A DNA stretch of 64,000 nt from Oscillospiraceae bacterium (GTDB lineage: Bacteria > Bacillota > Clostridia > Oscillospirales > Oscillospiraceae): assembly GCA_017448455.1 (NCBI GenBank), contig JAFSLL010000148.1, forward strand, positions 58,551-122,550, in the 5' to 3' direction. The notes beneath the pieces were generated by a model. That model ran no database searches. It worked only from the letters and a program-made list of their open reading frames with translations, and had not been told where the DNA came from. How positions within the stretch are numbered: position 1 is the first letter of the stretch; each line of letters begins with the position of its first letter. Positions 7,857-17,289 of this stretch are shown piece by piece. The position numbers were made by a program, and so were the translations under genes.

Positions 7857-9208
7857 GTCAGTTCCCTTCTTGTTTCCTGCCAGGCACGCCAGAACAGCAC
7901 TGCGGCAATCATCGCGGCGCCGATATCCGCGGCCATATGCGCGGCTGCAAGCCCAATAAAACCGTACACCGCGTGCATCAGATAGAGTAGGGGGATCAGG
8001 AGCAGCCCCTGCCGCAGCAGAGAGACGATGATCGCGCTTTTTGCCTTTTTGGTGGCCTGAAGAAAGTTTGTGCTGAGATAAACCAGACCCAGGAAGGGCG
8101 CGCCGGCCATTACATAGAGCATGTACCGCTCGCCCATGGCGGCAACCACCGCTTCCTTGAGAAAGAGCGAGATGATAACGTGGCGGAATGTAAAGCACAG
8201 CAGCATGGTTCCGATCCCGATACACCCGGTCAGAAGTGCGGTTTTCCGAAGAACTTCTCTGAGTCTCAAAAGATTGCGGGAACCATAGTTGTAAGCCATC
8301 AGCGGCTGTACGCCCATGCAGATGCCCATCTGCACCATGGAGATCAGCATGCTTGCCTTGCCAGCGGCGGCAGCTGCGGCAATCGCGTCTGTACCGTGCA
8401 GAGAGAGAAGATGGTTCGAGAAGGTGGAAGCAAAGCCGGAGAGCACCGTGCTGGCCGCGTTGGGGACACCCAATACCATGATCGGGAATATTTCTGCCGG
8501 CGCAACCAGTGCCCGTTTCGGATCAAGGGAGATAACGGAAGCGTGCTTCTTCACGAAGAGTACATAATACACAGAGCTGGCAATATTGCCGATTACGGTC
8601 GCCACTGCAGCTCCGGCAACACCCCAGCCGAACACGAGAATAAACAGGGGGTCCAGGATCAGGTTGACCAGGGTCCCGAGCATGTTGCCGAGCATTCCCT
8701 CCCGGACGGCGCCTTCCGCACGGACCATCATCCCCATGGAGGAGGGGATCAGCATGAAGACCGTTCCGCCTGTGAGAATGCGCAGGTAAGTCTGGGAATC
8801 CTTCCACATATCCGGCTTGGTACCAAGCATCTTCAGAAGCGGCGTCTGGGATAAAAACAGGAGCAGCATTACCACAAAGCCGAGCGCAACGGCGCTGTAG
8901 AAGCAGAGGCTGGCCGCGTTCTTTGCTTTTTCGGTGTCTCCCGCGCCGAAGGCGTTGGCGATCACTGTGCTGCCACCCACCCCGATCATCGTTGCCAGCG
9001 CCATGATGATACTGAACACCGGGCTGATGATGGATACCGAGGCGACCTTGGCCGTATCTCCCAGCTGGGCAATGAAAAACATATCCGCCAGGTTGTAGAA
9101 GATCATGATCACGATCGTCAGCAGCGCCGGGATCGCCATGGAAAAAATCGCACGCCAGACGGACTGCTCCTTAAAGAGCTTTTCGTATTTTGACGATTTC
9201 GTGTCCAT
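7853..9208 (-). CDS. MATE family efflux transporter
   Basis: The 451-residue protein has about twelve hydrophobic helices in two similar halves. It opens with WRAIFSMAIPALLTIVIM and contains NLADMFFIAQLG, typical of MATE exporters, which expel cationic drugs or metabolites using Na+ or H+ gradients. The start ATG is at 9208, before a purine-rich leader (AAGGGGGATC). A TetR regulator is coupled at its 3' end by a 4-nt overlap. Substrates cannot be named. Confidence 0.9.
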   Translation of the reverse strand: MDTKSSKYEKLFKEQSVWRAIFSMAIPALLTIVIMIFYNLADMFFIAQLGDTAKVASVSIISPVFSIIMALATMIGVGGSTVIANAFGAGDTEKAKNAASLCFYSAVALGFVVMLLLFLSQTPLLKMLGTKPDMWKDSQTYLRILTGGTVFMLIPSSMGMMVRAEGAVREGMLGNMLGTLVNLILDPLFILVFGWGVAGAAVATVIGNIASSVYYVLFVKKHASVISLDPKRALVAPAEIFPIMVLGVPNAASTVLSGFASTFSNHLLSLHGTDAIAAAAAAGKASMLISMVQMGICMGVQPLMAYNYGSRNLLRLREVLRKTALLTGCIGIGTMLLCFTFRHVIISLFLKEAVVAAMGERYMLYVMAGAPFLGLVYLSTNFLQATKKAKSAIIVSLLRQGLLLIPLLYLMHAVYGFIGLAAAHMAADIGAAMIAAVLFWRAWQETRRELT

Positions 9209-9236
9209 CTGTGATCCCCCTTGTTTTGCTGGCTCT

Positions 9237-9265
9237 ATTATATCGCAAGGCGGTCACCTGCACAA
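9237..9265 (-). promoter_or_regulatory. Promoter of the MATE-TetR operon
   Basis: On the minus strand TTGTGC (9260-9265), 17 nt, then TATAAT (9237-9242), about 30 nt before the MATE start codon. Confidence 0.55.
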
Positions 9266-9272
9266 GAAACAA

Positions 9273-9294
9273 TATTGCGATATTTGTTGCAATA
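9273..9294. promoter_or_regulatory. Dyad upstream of the MATE promoter
   Basis: TATTGC and GCAATA form perfect 6-nt arms around 10 nt, just upstream of the -35 element. It is a candidate operator or activator site for the coupled TetR protein. Confidence 0.35.
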
Positions 9295-9335
9295 ATCGTT
9301 TTCTCTCAGCCGAAATCTCTCATACTGCAAAAAAC

Positions 9336-9364
9336 GCAGCCGACTCCTTTTCAGAGCCGGCTGC
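9336..9364 (-). terminator. Rho-independent terminator
   Basis: GCAGCCG (9336-9342) pairs with CGGCTGC (9358-9364), extended by a CTC/GAG step; on the minus strand the stem is followed by a run of six T. It probably ends the transcript of the glycerate kinase gene. Confidence 0.65.
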
Positions 9365-9579
9365 TGTTATTATTCTCATTGAGGAGACATCAGCTTCTTT
9401 TGAGTCGACCCCTTCAGATTTGCCCAGGCGGTTGATGGCGGTTGTCGTTGTGTATCTCCTTCGTTACAGAACTTGTTCCGCCTGGGCGGCGGCGCTGACG
9501 GTCTCGGCCACTGGAACATCCGCGTAGGCAGAGGGCTCCGGTTCAGGGAGCGACTGCATGGTGGCGTGCATGCTTTCCG
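9365..9579. other. Long 3' region of the glycerate kinase transcript
   Basis: These 215 nt lie between the glycerate kinase stop and the terminator. No gene is convincing; a 35-codon minus-strand reading (9464-9571) without a ribosome site is the only candidate. Confidence 0.4.
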
Positions 9580-10818
9580 CTATTCTACGTCAATGAAACC
9601 GATACAGAGATCATTTACATTGGTTCCTGTGGGACCGGTGATGATCAGCCCGTCGATGGCCTTTAGCGCATGATAGGCGTCATTGTCCTGCAGCACCTGA
9701 TGCAGATCCAGCCCGGCGGTCTTCAAAGCGTCATAGCTGTCGCCGTCGACGTAGCCACCCGCCGCGTCGGTGGGGCCGTCCGTTCCGTCGGAGCCCACGC
9801 TGAGCACGGCGGCATTTTTCATGCCCCGCAGCCCCTCAGCAGCTGCCAGTGCCAGTTCCTGATTCCTTCCGCCGAGCCCATGACCTGTCAGATGTACGAC
9901 AGTCTCACCACCCGCCAGAAAAGCAAGCTTTTTCCCTTCTCTTGTATGACTGCGGAGAACGGATGCCAGAAAGCGGCCCGCCTCCCGTGCCTCACAGTCG
10001 AGCTGATCGGAAAGAAATACGGTCTCATAGCCCATGCTGCGGCAGGCGTCCCCTGCCGCGCGGCAGAGTTCCCGCACACTGCCCACGACCTGAGCATTTA
10101 CGTTGGAAAGCTCTTTCGGCGTTTCTTCAAGCAGGCAGGCTCTCGCATCCTCGGTCATGCGTAGCGCGTATTTTTCCGCGATGGCCAGCGCGTCAGCACT
10201 CGTTGCGCTGTCAGGACTGACAGGGCCGGAAGCGATCATGTCCAAGGGGTCGCCCAGAATGTCCGAGAGAATGATGGCCTCCACCTTCGCAGGCATACAG
10301 TGGGCGGCGAACTTCCCGCCCTTCACTGCGGACAGGCGCTTACGGATCGTGTTGATTTCCACGATGTCCGCCCCGCAGGCGAGAAGCCGGTGGGTAATAT
10401 CCTGCAATTCTTCCAAGGGGATCAGCGGCTTCTCGAACAGGGCGCTGCCTCCGCCGGAGAGCAGGAACAGCACCGTGTCATCCTCGCGGAGATCCGCCGT
10501 CAGCTTCAGCACGGCTTCCCCTGCCAGCACGCTGTTTTCATCCGGCACCGGATGGCCAGCCTCGAAGCAGCACAAACCGTCAACGGGACCGTCAAAGTGT
10601 CCGTATTTACTGATGACAATGCCATCCGTCACCGGGGCAGACAGGGCACTCAGCGCAGCCTGAGCCATGCGCGGCGCAGCTTTACCGGCGGCAATCAGGA
10701 AGACACGGTTGGAAAACCGCTTCCCTAACAATGCCCGGCGCACCGCTCCTTCCGGCATCACAGCGTTAATCGCGGTATAAGCGGCTTTCTCCGCATCGAT
10801 CCGCAGTTTGTGATTCAT
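9580..10818 (-). CDS. Glycerate 2-kinase, MOFRL family
   Basis: The 412-residue protein matches the class II glycerate kinase (GckA/TtuD) layout: an N-terminal DUF4147-type domain with the glycine-rich FLLSGGGSAL segment, and a C-terminal MOFRL domain with AGGETVVHLTGHGLGGRNQELAL and SVGSDGTDGPTDAAG. It phosphorylates D-glycerate to 2-phosphoglycerate with ATP. The ATG at 10818 lies 6 nt after AAAAGGAGG; a TTG two codons earlier abuts the ribosome site and is rejected. It follows the tartronate semialdehyde reductase gene, whose product is its substrate, so the two form a short glycerate-producing operon. Confidence 0.93.
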   Translation of the reverse strand: MNHKLRIDAEKAAYTAINAVMPEGAVRRALLGKRFSNRVFLIAAGKAAPRMAQAALSALSAPVTDGIVISKYGHFDGPVDGLCCFEAGHPVPDENSVLAGEAVLKLTADLREDDTVLFLLSGGGSALFEKPLIPLEELQDITHRLLACGADIVEINTIRKRLSAVKGGKFAAHCMPAKVEAIILSDILGDPLDMIASGPVSPDSATSADALAIAEKYALRMTEDARACLLEETPKELSNVNAQVVGSVRELCRAAGDACRSMGYETVFLSDQLDCEAREAGRFLASVLRSHTREGKKLAFLAGGETVVHLTGHGLGGRNQELALAAAEGLRGMKNAAVLSVGSDGTDGPTDAAGGYVDGDSYDALKTAGLDLHQVLQDNDAYHALKAIDGLIITGPTGTNVNDLCIGFIDVE

Positions 10819-10840
10819 AGCCAACCTCCTTTTGCGAAAC

Positions 10841-10862
10841 AGCCCCGGCTTTTGCCGGGGCT
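10841..10862 (-). other. Intercistronic hairpin between reductase and kinase genes
   Basis: AGCCCCGGC and GCCGGGGCT form a perfect 9-bp stem with a TTTT loop. There is no T run after it in the transcript direction, so it is probably a processing or mRNA-stabilising element, not a full terminator. Confidence 0.5.
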
Positions 10863-10876
10863 GAAATTGTTTTTGT

Positions 10877-11758
10877 TTATCGGCCGATCTGAATCCCGGT
10901 CAGATATTCATAATACTGGGCGATGGCACTGTGATCTTTGTTCCCGCCCTCATGGTTGTGCATCCACTGGAGAATTTCCTGCACGGAAGCAGTCATGGGG
11001 ACCGGCGCGCCGACGGCGTGGGCACAGTCAAGTGCGTTATTCAGATCCTTGATGTGCAGGTCAATCTTGAAACCGGGCTTGTCGTTACCCGCGATCATCA
11101 TGGGCGCTTTGGCATTCATGACGGTAGAGCCGGCGAGCCCGCCCTTGATGGCATCAAATACCAGATTGGGATCCACACCCGCCTTCTGTGCCAGAGTCAG
11201 TGCCTCAGCAAGAGCCTGAATATTGCAGGCTACGATGATCTGGTTGGCAAGCTTTGTGGTGTTGCCCGCTCCAACATCGCCGCAGAGCACAACGGAGGAA
11301 CCCATGGCACCCAGCATCTCTTTGTATTTGTCAAAAACATCCTGCTTGCCGCCGACCATGATTGACAGCGTGCCGTCAATGGCCTTGGGCTCACCGCCGG
11401 AAACCGGGGCATCCAGCATCTCAATACCGTATTTGCTGACCTCCGCACAGAGTTCCTTGGAATCCACGGGATTGATGGAGCTCATATCGATAAAAGTGCT
11501 GCCCGCCTTCATGTGGGCGGCAACGCCTTTTTCACCCAGCATGACGCTCTTGACCTGCGGACCGTTGGGGAGCATGGTAATGACCACGTCGCAGTTCTCC
11601 GCCACTTCAAGATAACTGCCGGCCTTGGCCCCGGCAGCGACAACCGGCTCACACTTGACCATGTTGCGATTGGATACCGTTACGTCATACCCTGCCTTCA
11701 GGAGATTCAAAGCCATGGGCTTTCCCATGATGCCCATTCCGATAAAACCGATTTTCAT
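10877..11758 (-). CDS. garR: 2-hydroxy-3-oxopropionate (tartronate semialdehyde) reductase
   Basis: This 293-residue protein belongs to the beta-hydroxyacid dehydrogenase family. The NAD(P)-binding GxGxxG is GFIGMGIMGKP at the N-terminus, the substrate motif DAPVSGG is near residue 118, and the catalytic-lysine region is TKLANQII. It reduces tartronate semialdehyde to D-glycerate. The ATG at 11758 follows AAAGGAG with a slightly long gap. The next gene encodes glycerate 2-kinase, which supports this reaction over other members such as 3-hydroxyisobutyrate dehydrogenase. The source of tartronate semialdehyde (an aldolase or a carboligase) is not in the window. Confidence 0.88.
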   Translation of the reverse strand: MKIGFIGMGIMGKPMALNLLKAGYDVTVSNRNMVKCEPVVAAGAKAGSYLEVAENCDVVITMLPNGPQVKSVMLGEKGVAAHMKAGSTFIDMSSINPVDSKELCAEVSKYGIEMLDAPVSGGEPKAIDGTLSIMVGGKQDVFDKYKEMLGAMGSSVVLCGDVGAGNTTKLANQIIVACNIQALAEALTLAQKAGVDPNLVFDAIKGGLAGSTVMNAKAPMMIAGNDKPGFKIDLHIKDLNNALDCAHAVGAPVPMTASVQEILQWMHNHEGGNKDHSAIAQYYEYLTGIQIGR

Positions 11759-11791
11759 ATACAAAAACTCCTTTACCGTATTGATGGGTTC

Positions 11792-11797
11792 ATTATA
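11792..11797 (-). promoter_or_regulatory. Probable -10 element of the reductase-kinase operon
   Basis: TATAAT on the minus strand about 34 nt before the start codon; no good -35 lies at the right distance, which may mean activator dependence. Confidence 0.4.
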
Positions 11798-11892
11798 TCG
11801 GCCTTCCGGGGAGAAGTATATTCAGTTTTTTGCTATCCTGTCTTGAAATGTGCTATAGTTATAATAAACTGAAGAGCAGAAAACTACAGGAA

Positions 11893-11912
11893 ACGGATCA
11901 GAATGAATCCGT
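11893..11912 (-). terminator. Weak hairpin after the GH1 gene
   Basis: ACGGAT and ATCCGT pair around 8 nt, 25 nt past the stop of the GH1 gene, with only three T after it. It may be a weak terminator. Confidence 0.3.
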
Positions 11913-11936
11913 GATCAGCCAGGACGGAATGTATCT

Positions 11937-13232
11937 TCAGGTTACATAGCTTCCAAGGAAGGCAAGACTCTGCTTTGGCATTCTTGTCTGCGTCGCGCGG
12001 TCTACGGCAATGAGGCCAAAGGTCATCGAAAAGCCCTTCTGCCATTCGAAGTTGTCCATCAGGCTCCAGTACATATAGCCCTTGACCGGGAGACCGTCGT
12101 TTACGCAGTTCTCCACACCGCCAAGCGCACGGCGGATAAACTCCACGCGGCGGGTATCATCCGAAATCGCCACGCCGTTTTCCGTGACGATCAGATCGCC
12201 TTTGAAGTCCTCGTGCACACGGCGGAGCACGTGCTCCAGCGCCTCGGGATAGAACTCATAGTCCATCTGCGTCAGCTCCGCACCCTCCGGGCAGGGCAGC
12301 TGTCCCTGCGGGCCGTACTGTGTGCGGGTGTAGTTCTGTACCCCGAGAAAATCATCGTTCTCAATATACGGCAGATAGTGCCGGAACTCTTCATCCCAGG
12401 CTGCCTCAGCGAAGCTCTCGCCGCCCGGCAGTGCCTGCAGATCATGCATGGAGAGCGTGAGGCCGACTTTGATATTCGGATACAGCGCCTTGATGGCAGC
12501 CTTTGCCGCCTGATGCGCACGGAAGACCAGCTTATCACCCTCCGGCGTGCGGGAAGAGACGAAGATCTGCGGCTGCGGTGTGCCGAAGGCCTGCGCATTC
12601 TCCATCGCCGCATATTTCATGTTCTCCATCATCTTCTCGAAGTTCATGCCAACCTGTACGGTGCCTTCGGCCTTCTTCGCGCCGGAGGCTGCCGCTTTTT
12701 TTGCCTGCTCGGCCATGAGCTTAAAACGCTTGGAAATGGCCGCCAGCTGCAGGCCCATATTGGCCTCGTTGATGGTGCAGATGTAGTTGAGCTCTCCGCC
12801 CAGTTTTTCGGTCACATACGAGGCGTAGCGGCGGAAGTACCCGATTGTTGTCTCCGCTTCCCAGCCTCCCTCGCGGATCAGCCATGCGGGAGAGGTAAAA
12901 TGCAGCAGCGTCACGACGGGCTCCACGCCGTTGGCTCTGCAGCAGGCGATGACTCTGCGGTAATGTTCAAGCTCATTTTCATCAAATCTGCCTTCTTCCG
13001 GTTCGATGCGCGCCCATTCCACAGAGAAGCGATAGGCGTTCAGTCCCGCATCCGCAAGCAGTTTGATATCCTCTTCGTAGCGGTGGTAGTGATCGCACGC
13101 CTCGCCGCTCGGCTCAGTGAAGCTCGTGTGCGGCAGATGTTCCTGAATCCAGTAGTCGCTGTGGATATTGTTGCCTTCTACCTGATGCGCCGCCGTCGCC
13201 GCGCCGATCAGGAAACCCTTCGAAAATGCCAT
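11937..13232 (-). CDS. GH1 family beta-glycosidase
   Basis: The 431-residue TIM-barrel enzyme carries both GH1 catalytic glutamates: E156 in CTINEA (acid/base) and E351 in VTENG (nucleophile). The N-terminus (GFLIGAATAAHQVEG) is also typical. The stretch at residues 165-215 is rich in Ala, Lys and Met and differs from standard beta-glucosidases, so the substrate may be unusual. The ATG at 13232 follows GGAGGAAACAAC. It lies 77 nt after a second GH1 gene on the same strand, and they are probably cotranscribed. It lacks a signal peptide, so it acts on imported glycosides. Confidence 0.92.
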   Translation of the reverse strand: MAFSKGFLIGAATAAHQVEGNNIHSDYWIQEHLPHTSFTEPSGEACDHYHRYEEDIKLLADAGLNAYRFSVEWARIEPEEGRFDENELEHYRRVIACCRANGVEPVVTLLHFTSPAWLIREGGWEAETTIGYFRRYASYVTEKLGGELNYICTINEANMGLQLAAISKRFKLMAEQAKKAAASGAKKAEGTVQVGMNFEKMMENMKYAAMENAQAFGTPQPQIFVSSRTPEGDKLVFRAHQAAKAAIKALYPNIKVGLTLSMHDLQALPGGESFAEAAWDEEFRHYLPYIENDDFLGVQNYTRTQYGPQGQLPCPEGAELTQMDYEFYPEALEHVLRRVHEDFKGDLIVTENGVAISDDTRRVEFIRRALGGVENCVNDGLPVKGYMYWSLMDNFEWQKGFSMTFGLIAVDRATQTRMPKQSLAFLGSYVT

Positions 13233-13309
13233 GTTGTTTCCTCCTTACCGTGTTAAGCACCTGTTCTCGTTGCTGTCCATGACTTTACGAATAGGAACAA
13301 ATCGCCATA

Positions 13310-14656
<1,347 letters not shown>

Positions 14657-14783
14657 TCAAATCAATCTGAACCCTGCCTCCATCGTGACAAGCTCTCCGT
14701 ATTGGGGCTGCACGATCAGCGTTTTCCCCACGTTTATTGTACCAGTGTCACAGCCCACATTCTACACTTGCTCCGTTCAGGGA

Positions 14784-15367
14784 TCAAGCATTTTTCCCAA
14801 CGAATCCTTCTGCAAACCGGAGAGCTCTTATTATCCAGTTTTCCGCATCCGTTCCAAGCCCATTTCCAAAACCATGGCCGCCGTGCTCTCCAATCTCCAG
14901 TTCCGCGGAGACTCCGCTTTCACGGAGCTTTTCTGCCAGAGCCTCCGCATGGCGGCAGGGAACCGTTCTGTCGTCCCGGCAGCACACAATATAGCAGGGC
15001 GGATAATTCGGTCCAACATGGTTCAGTATGTTATACATGCTCTTTTTTTCCGCCTGATCTCTTCTGCCCAAGGCGGTTTTAACGAAGGCCTTTGTCACCG
15101 GGGAATCCCCCAGGTCATCAAATTTGATTGCCGGATATGCCAACAGCAGGGCTGTCGGCTTTGGCATCGAATAACGTACCCATCCGACAGAGGACAGGAC
15201 AGGCGGGAAAGCTTTACCGTCTTCGCCCGATAACAAGCCGTCTGTCCCGCGAGAAAGGTGATAATGCGATTCATTTTTCCACTCTCCACCAACGCTCCCA
15301 TATCAATTCCGGAGGAACTGGTTTGCGGACGCTTCAGTTCCCTGCTGTACGGATAGTCTGTCTTCAT
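14784..15367 (-). pseudogene. Broken alpha/beta hydrolase (esterase) gene
   Basis: Two pieces in different frames can be read. The 5' piece (from ATG 15367) begins MKTDYPYSRELKRP. The 3' piece (ending at 14784) has the last part of an Aes-like esterase: KPTALLLAYPAI, a CRDDRTVP acid region and EHGGHGFG with the catalytic histidine. The segment with the nucleophile GxSxG is missing and the frames do not join, so the gene has an internal deletion and a frameshift. It sits between the GH1 genes and their AraC neighbour, so it may once have removed acyl groups from imported glycosides. Confidence 0.7.
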
Positions 15368-15557
15368 TTCACTTCTCTTTCGACAAATCGACAGCTTCCG
15401 CTGTAAAAGGCGCGGAGCTTCCAGGTCGTCCTCACAGAGCCAGGTCAGGCGCGGTTTATGACATCGGCTCCCAATGGAGTTTTATGATTCTCTGCCCGAA
15501 GCGCAAATGCGTTCACACGCTTCCTAAGCAAATATAAGCCTGGCTATATTGTACCTG

Positions 15558-15593
15558 TTTTTCCGAATCTGTAAACTCACTGATTCGGAAAAA
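15558..15593. promoter_or_regulatory. Perfect 12-bp inverted repeat upstream of the AraC gene
   Basis: TTTTTCCGAATC and GATTCGGAAAAA are separated by 12 nt. The T run is on the outer left and the A run on the outer right, the reverse of a terminator, so this is more likely a regulator binding site. It lies about 50 nt before the -10 of the AraC gene. Confidence 0.5.
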
Positions 15594-15616
15594 GTTACAC
15601 TCATTCAGGAAAGATC

Positions 15617-15646
15617 TTGTTTTTTTTTGATGAGAACGGATATAAT
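15617..15646 (+). promoter_or_regulatory. Promoter of the AraC regulator gene
   Basis: TTGTTT (15617-15622), 18 nt, TATAAT (15641-15646), 40 nt before the GTG start. Confidence 0.5.
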
Positions 15647-15686
15647 AAGCAGGCAGCGAAAAAGAGTATTGTGGGGAGGCGGGAAA

Positions 15687-16931
15687 GTGGAAGAGCAAAT
15701 GACACCAAGCGAACAGAATCTGCGCCTTTTGTCAGCGTCAATCCCAGCTAACGAAAGGTTTTTTATCTGGTGCTACGATACGGATGGAAAGTTCATCGCC
15801 ACCTCCTGCCCGGAGCCGGAACGCATGCTGCTGCAGAAGTCGTTCCAGATGCTGGGCGGGATTGAGAAGCTGCTGGCTTACGCTGTTTCAGGCGAAAAAA
15901 GGCCTCAGCTGATCGGCTCCGCGATCGGCTTGCAATGGGCCGTTACCATGGAAGTCGAACGAAATGGGCGTCTGCTGTTTGTGATGGGACCGGTGTTCTA
16001 TTCTTCTCCGACAGTCGACGGACTGCAGTCGGTACTTCGTCCCTATCGGGATACGGTCGAGGGCGCCGCATGGGCAGGTCAGATGATAGACCGGATCGGC
16101 GTCATGCCCATTATGCCCTATGCAATTTTCACGCGTTATGTGACGATGATCCACAACGTTCTGACCGGAGACCAGCTGGATGTATCCGTTCTGTTCGCTG
16201 GAGCCGGCTATGAGGCTTCTCTCCACGCAGCCCGCCCGGAGGATCGGGACCGCAACAAGATTTATCTTGCTGAGCGGGCAATGCTCAAAATGGTTCGCAA
16301 TGGGGATATCAACTACCAAAGCGCATTGAATCTGAGCAGCACGCTGAGTCCCGGCGTTCCCGTGCAGGGGCGCGACCCGCTGCAGCAGACCAGAATCAGC
16401 ATCATTGTGTTTACATCTCTGGTCTGCCGGGCGGCGATCGAAGGCGGACTCAGTCCGGAGGTCGCCTACCCTCTGGGCGATTCTTATATAGAGGCAACAC
16501 TGAACAGCAATGATACCGGCGAGCTCAGCGCGCTCTCCATGACGATGTATCATGATTTCATCTACCGGGTTCACCGTCTTCATGCCAATCCGCGGTATTC
16601 CCTGGCAGTACAGAAGTGCTGCGATTACATTGAGCTGAGTCTGGACAGAAAAATCCGCATTGCCGATCTCGCGGCGCTGACCGGCTACACAGAGTACTAT
16701 CTGACGGAAAAATTCAAGAAGGAGACCGGCGTCCCACTTTTCCTCTATATCCGCTACGCTAAGATCGAGCGCGCGAAAACACTTCTCGAATCAACAGAGT
16801 ATTCTGTGAAAGACATTTCGGAAATGCTGGCCTTCAACACACAGAATTATTTCATCAAATGCTTCCATGAAGTCACCGGTTATTCCCCCGCACAATACCG
16901 CAGGCAGTTTCTAAAGCCCCGAACAAGGTAG
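15687..16931 (+). CDS. AraC family regulator with N-terminal sensor domain
   Basis: The start is GTG at 15687, 7 nt after GGAGG, giving 414 residues. The N-terminal 150 residues look like a small sensor fold (FIWCYDTDGKFIATSCPEPE ... LLFVMGPVFYSSP), and the middle is helical. The C-terminal 100 residues form the two-helix-turn-helix AraC domain (IRIADLAALTGYTEYYLTEKF ... VKDISEMLAFNTQNYFIKCF). The same architecture occurs in the regulator at 30241. It is divergent from the broken esterase and the GH1 genes and probably responds to their substrate or product. Confidence 0.88.
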   Translation: MEEQMTPSEQNLRLLSASIPANERFFIWCYDTDGKFIATSCPEPERMLLQKSFQMLGGIEKLLAYAVSGEKRPQLIGSAIGLQWAVTMEVERNGRLLFVMGPVFYSSPTVDGLQSVLRPYRDTVEGAAWAGQMIDRIGVMPIMPYAIFTRYVTMIHNVLTGDQLDVSVLFAGAGYEASLHAARPEDRDRNKIYLAERAMLKMVRNGDINYQSALNLSSTLSPGVPVQGRDPLQQTRISIIVFTSLVCRAAIEGGLSPEVAYPLGDSYIEATLNSNDTGELSALSMTMYHDFIYRVHRLHANPRYSLAVQKCCDYIELSLDRKIRIADLAALTGYTEYYLTEKFKKETGVPLFLYIRYAKIERAKTLLESTEYSVKDISEMLAFNTQNYFIKCFHEVTGYSPAQYRRQFLKPRTR

Positions 16932-16934
16932 AGA

Positions 16935-16966
16935 GGGACTGCGGCTTCTCCCTCCCGCAGTATCCC
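16935..16966 (+). terminator. Hairpin after the AraC gene
   Basis: GGGA-CTGCGG and CCGCAG-TA-TCCC form a strong stem 4 nt after the stop, but no T run follows, so it is a weak terminator or a 3' stabiliser. Confidence 0.4.
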
Positions 16967-17195
16967 GAACCTGTTCAGGTGTGATTACACGATGGGATGT
17001 TTACACGGAGTTCAGCGTGCCGCCGGAACGCAATCGCGCAGGCGCCCAGAGAAGGCAGATGCCGAAAAGCCGCACACAAAATGCACGAATGAGGGTCGCC
17101 GTCCCGTTGCCGGGCTGGTCCCCTCACTCGTATTAACCGTCCCCTGTGTCTGTACCGGCGCATGTCTCTGCCGGTCACATCCCTGTCGACCTTGA

Positions 17196-17267
17196 TCTGC
17201 GGAATTCCCATTCGCGGCGGGCAATTTGCCGCATACGCTCTCCACAAAAGGCAATGTGGAGAGCGTA
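17196..17267 (-). pseudogene. Remnant of a second maturase-like gene fused to its promoter palindrome
   Basis: Positions 17196-17243 match 43451-43498, the C-terminal codons (GERMRQIARREWEF) of the radical SAM gene at 43403, in 47 of 48 bases. The match runs straight into a perfect palindrome (TACGCTCTCCAC at 17234-17245, GTGGAGAGCGTA at 17256-17267) whose other copy (44625-44658) carries that gene's promoter. The gene body is gone. The rest of the 358-nt gap 16932-17289 shows no gene. Confidence 0.65.
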
Positions 17268-17289
17268 AAAAATGAAAGTATATGGCTGC

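Noticed and set aside
9464-9571. A 35-codon minus-strand frame between glycerate kinase and its terminator
   Set aside because: No ribosome site, low-complexity Ala-rich content and no known relative that I can name.
15558-15593. Inverted repeat considered as a terminator
   Set aside because: The T run precedes and the A run follows the stem on both strands, opposite to a terminator.
16992-17195. Short overlapping frames after the AraC gene
   Set aside because: They are Arg/Pro-rich frames without ribosome sites in a decayed region.
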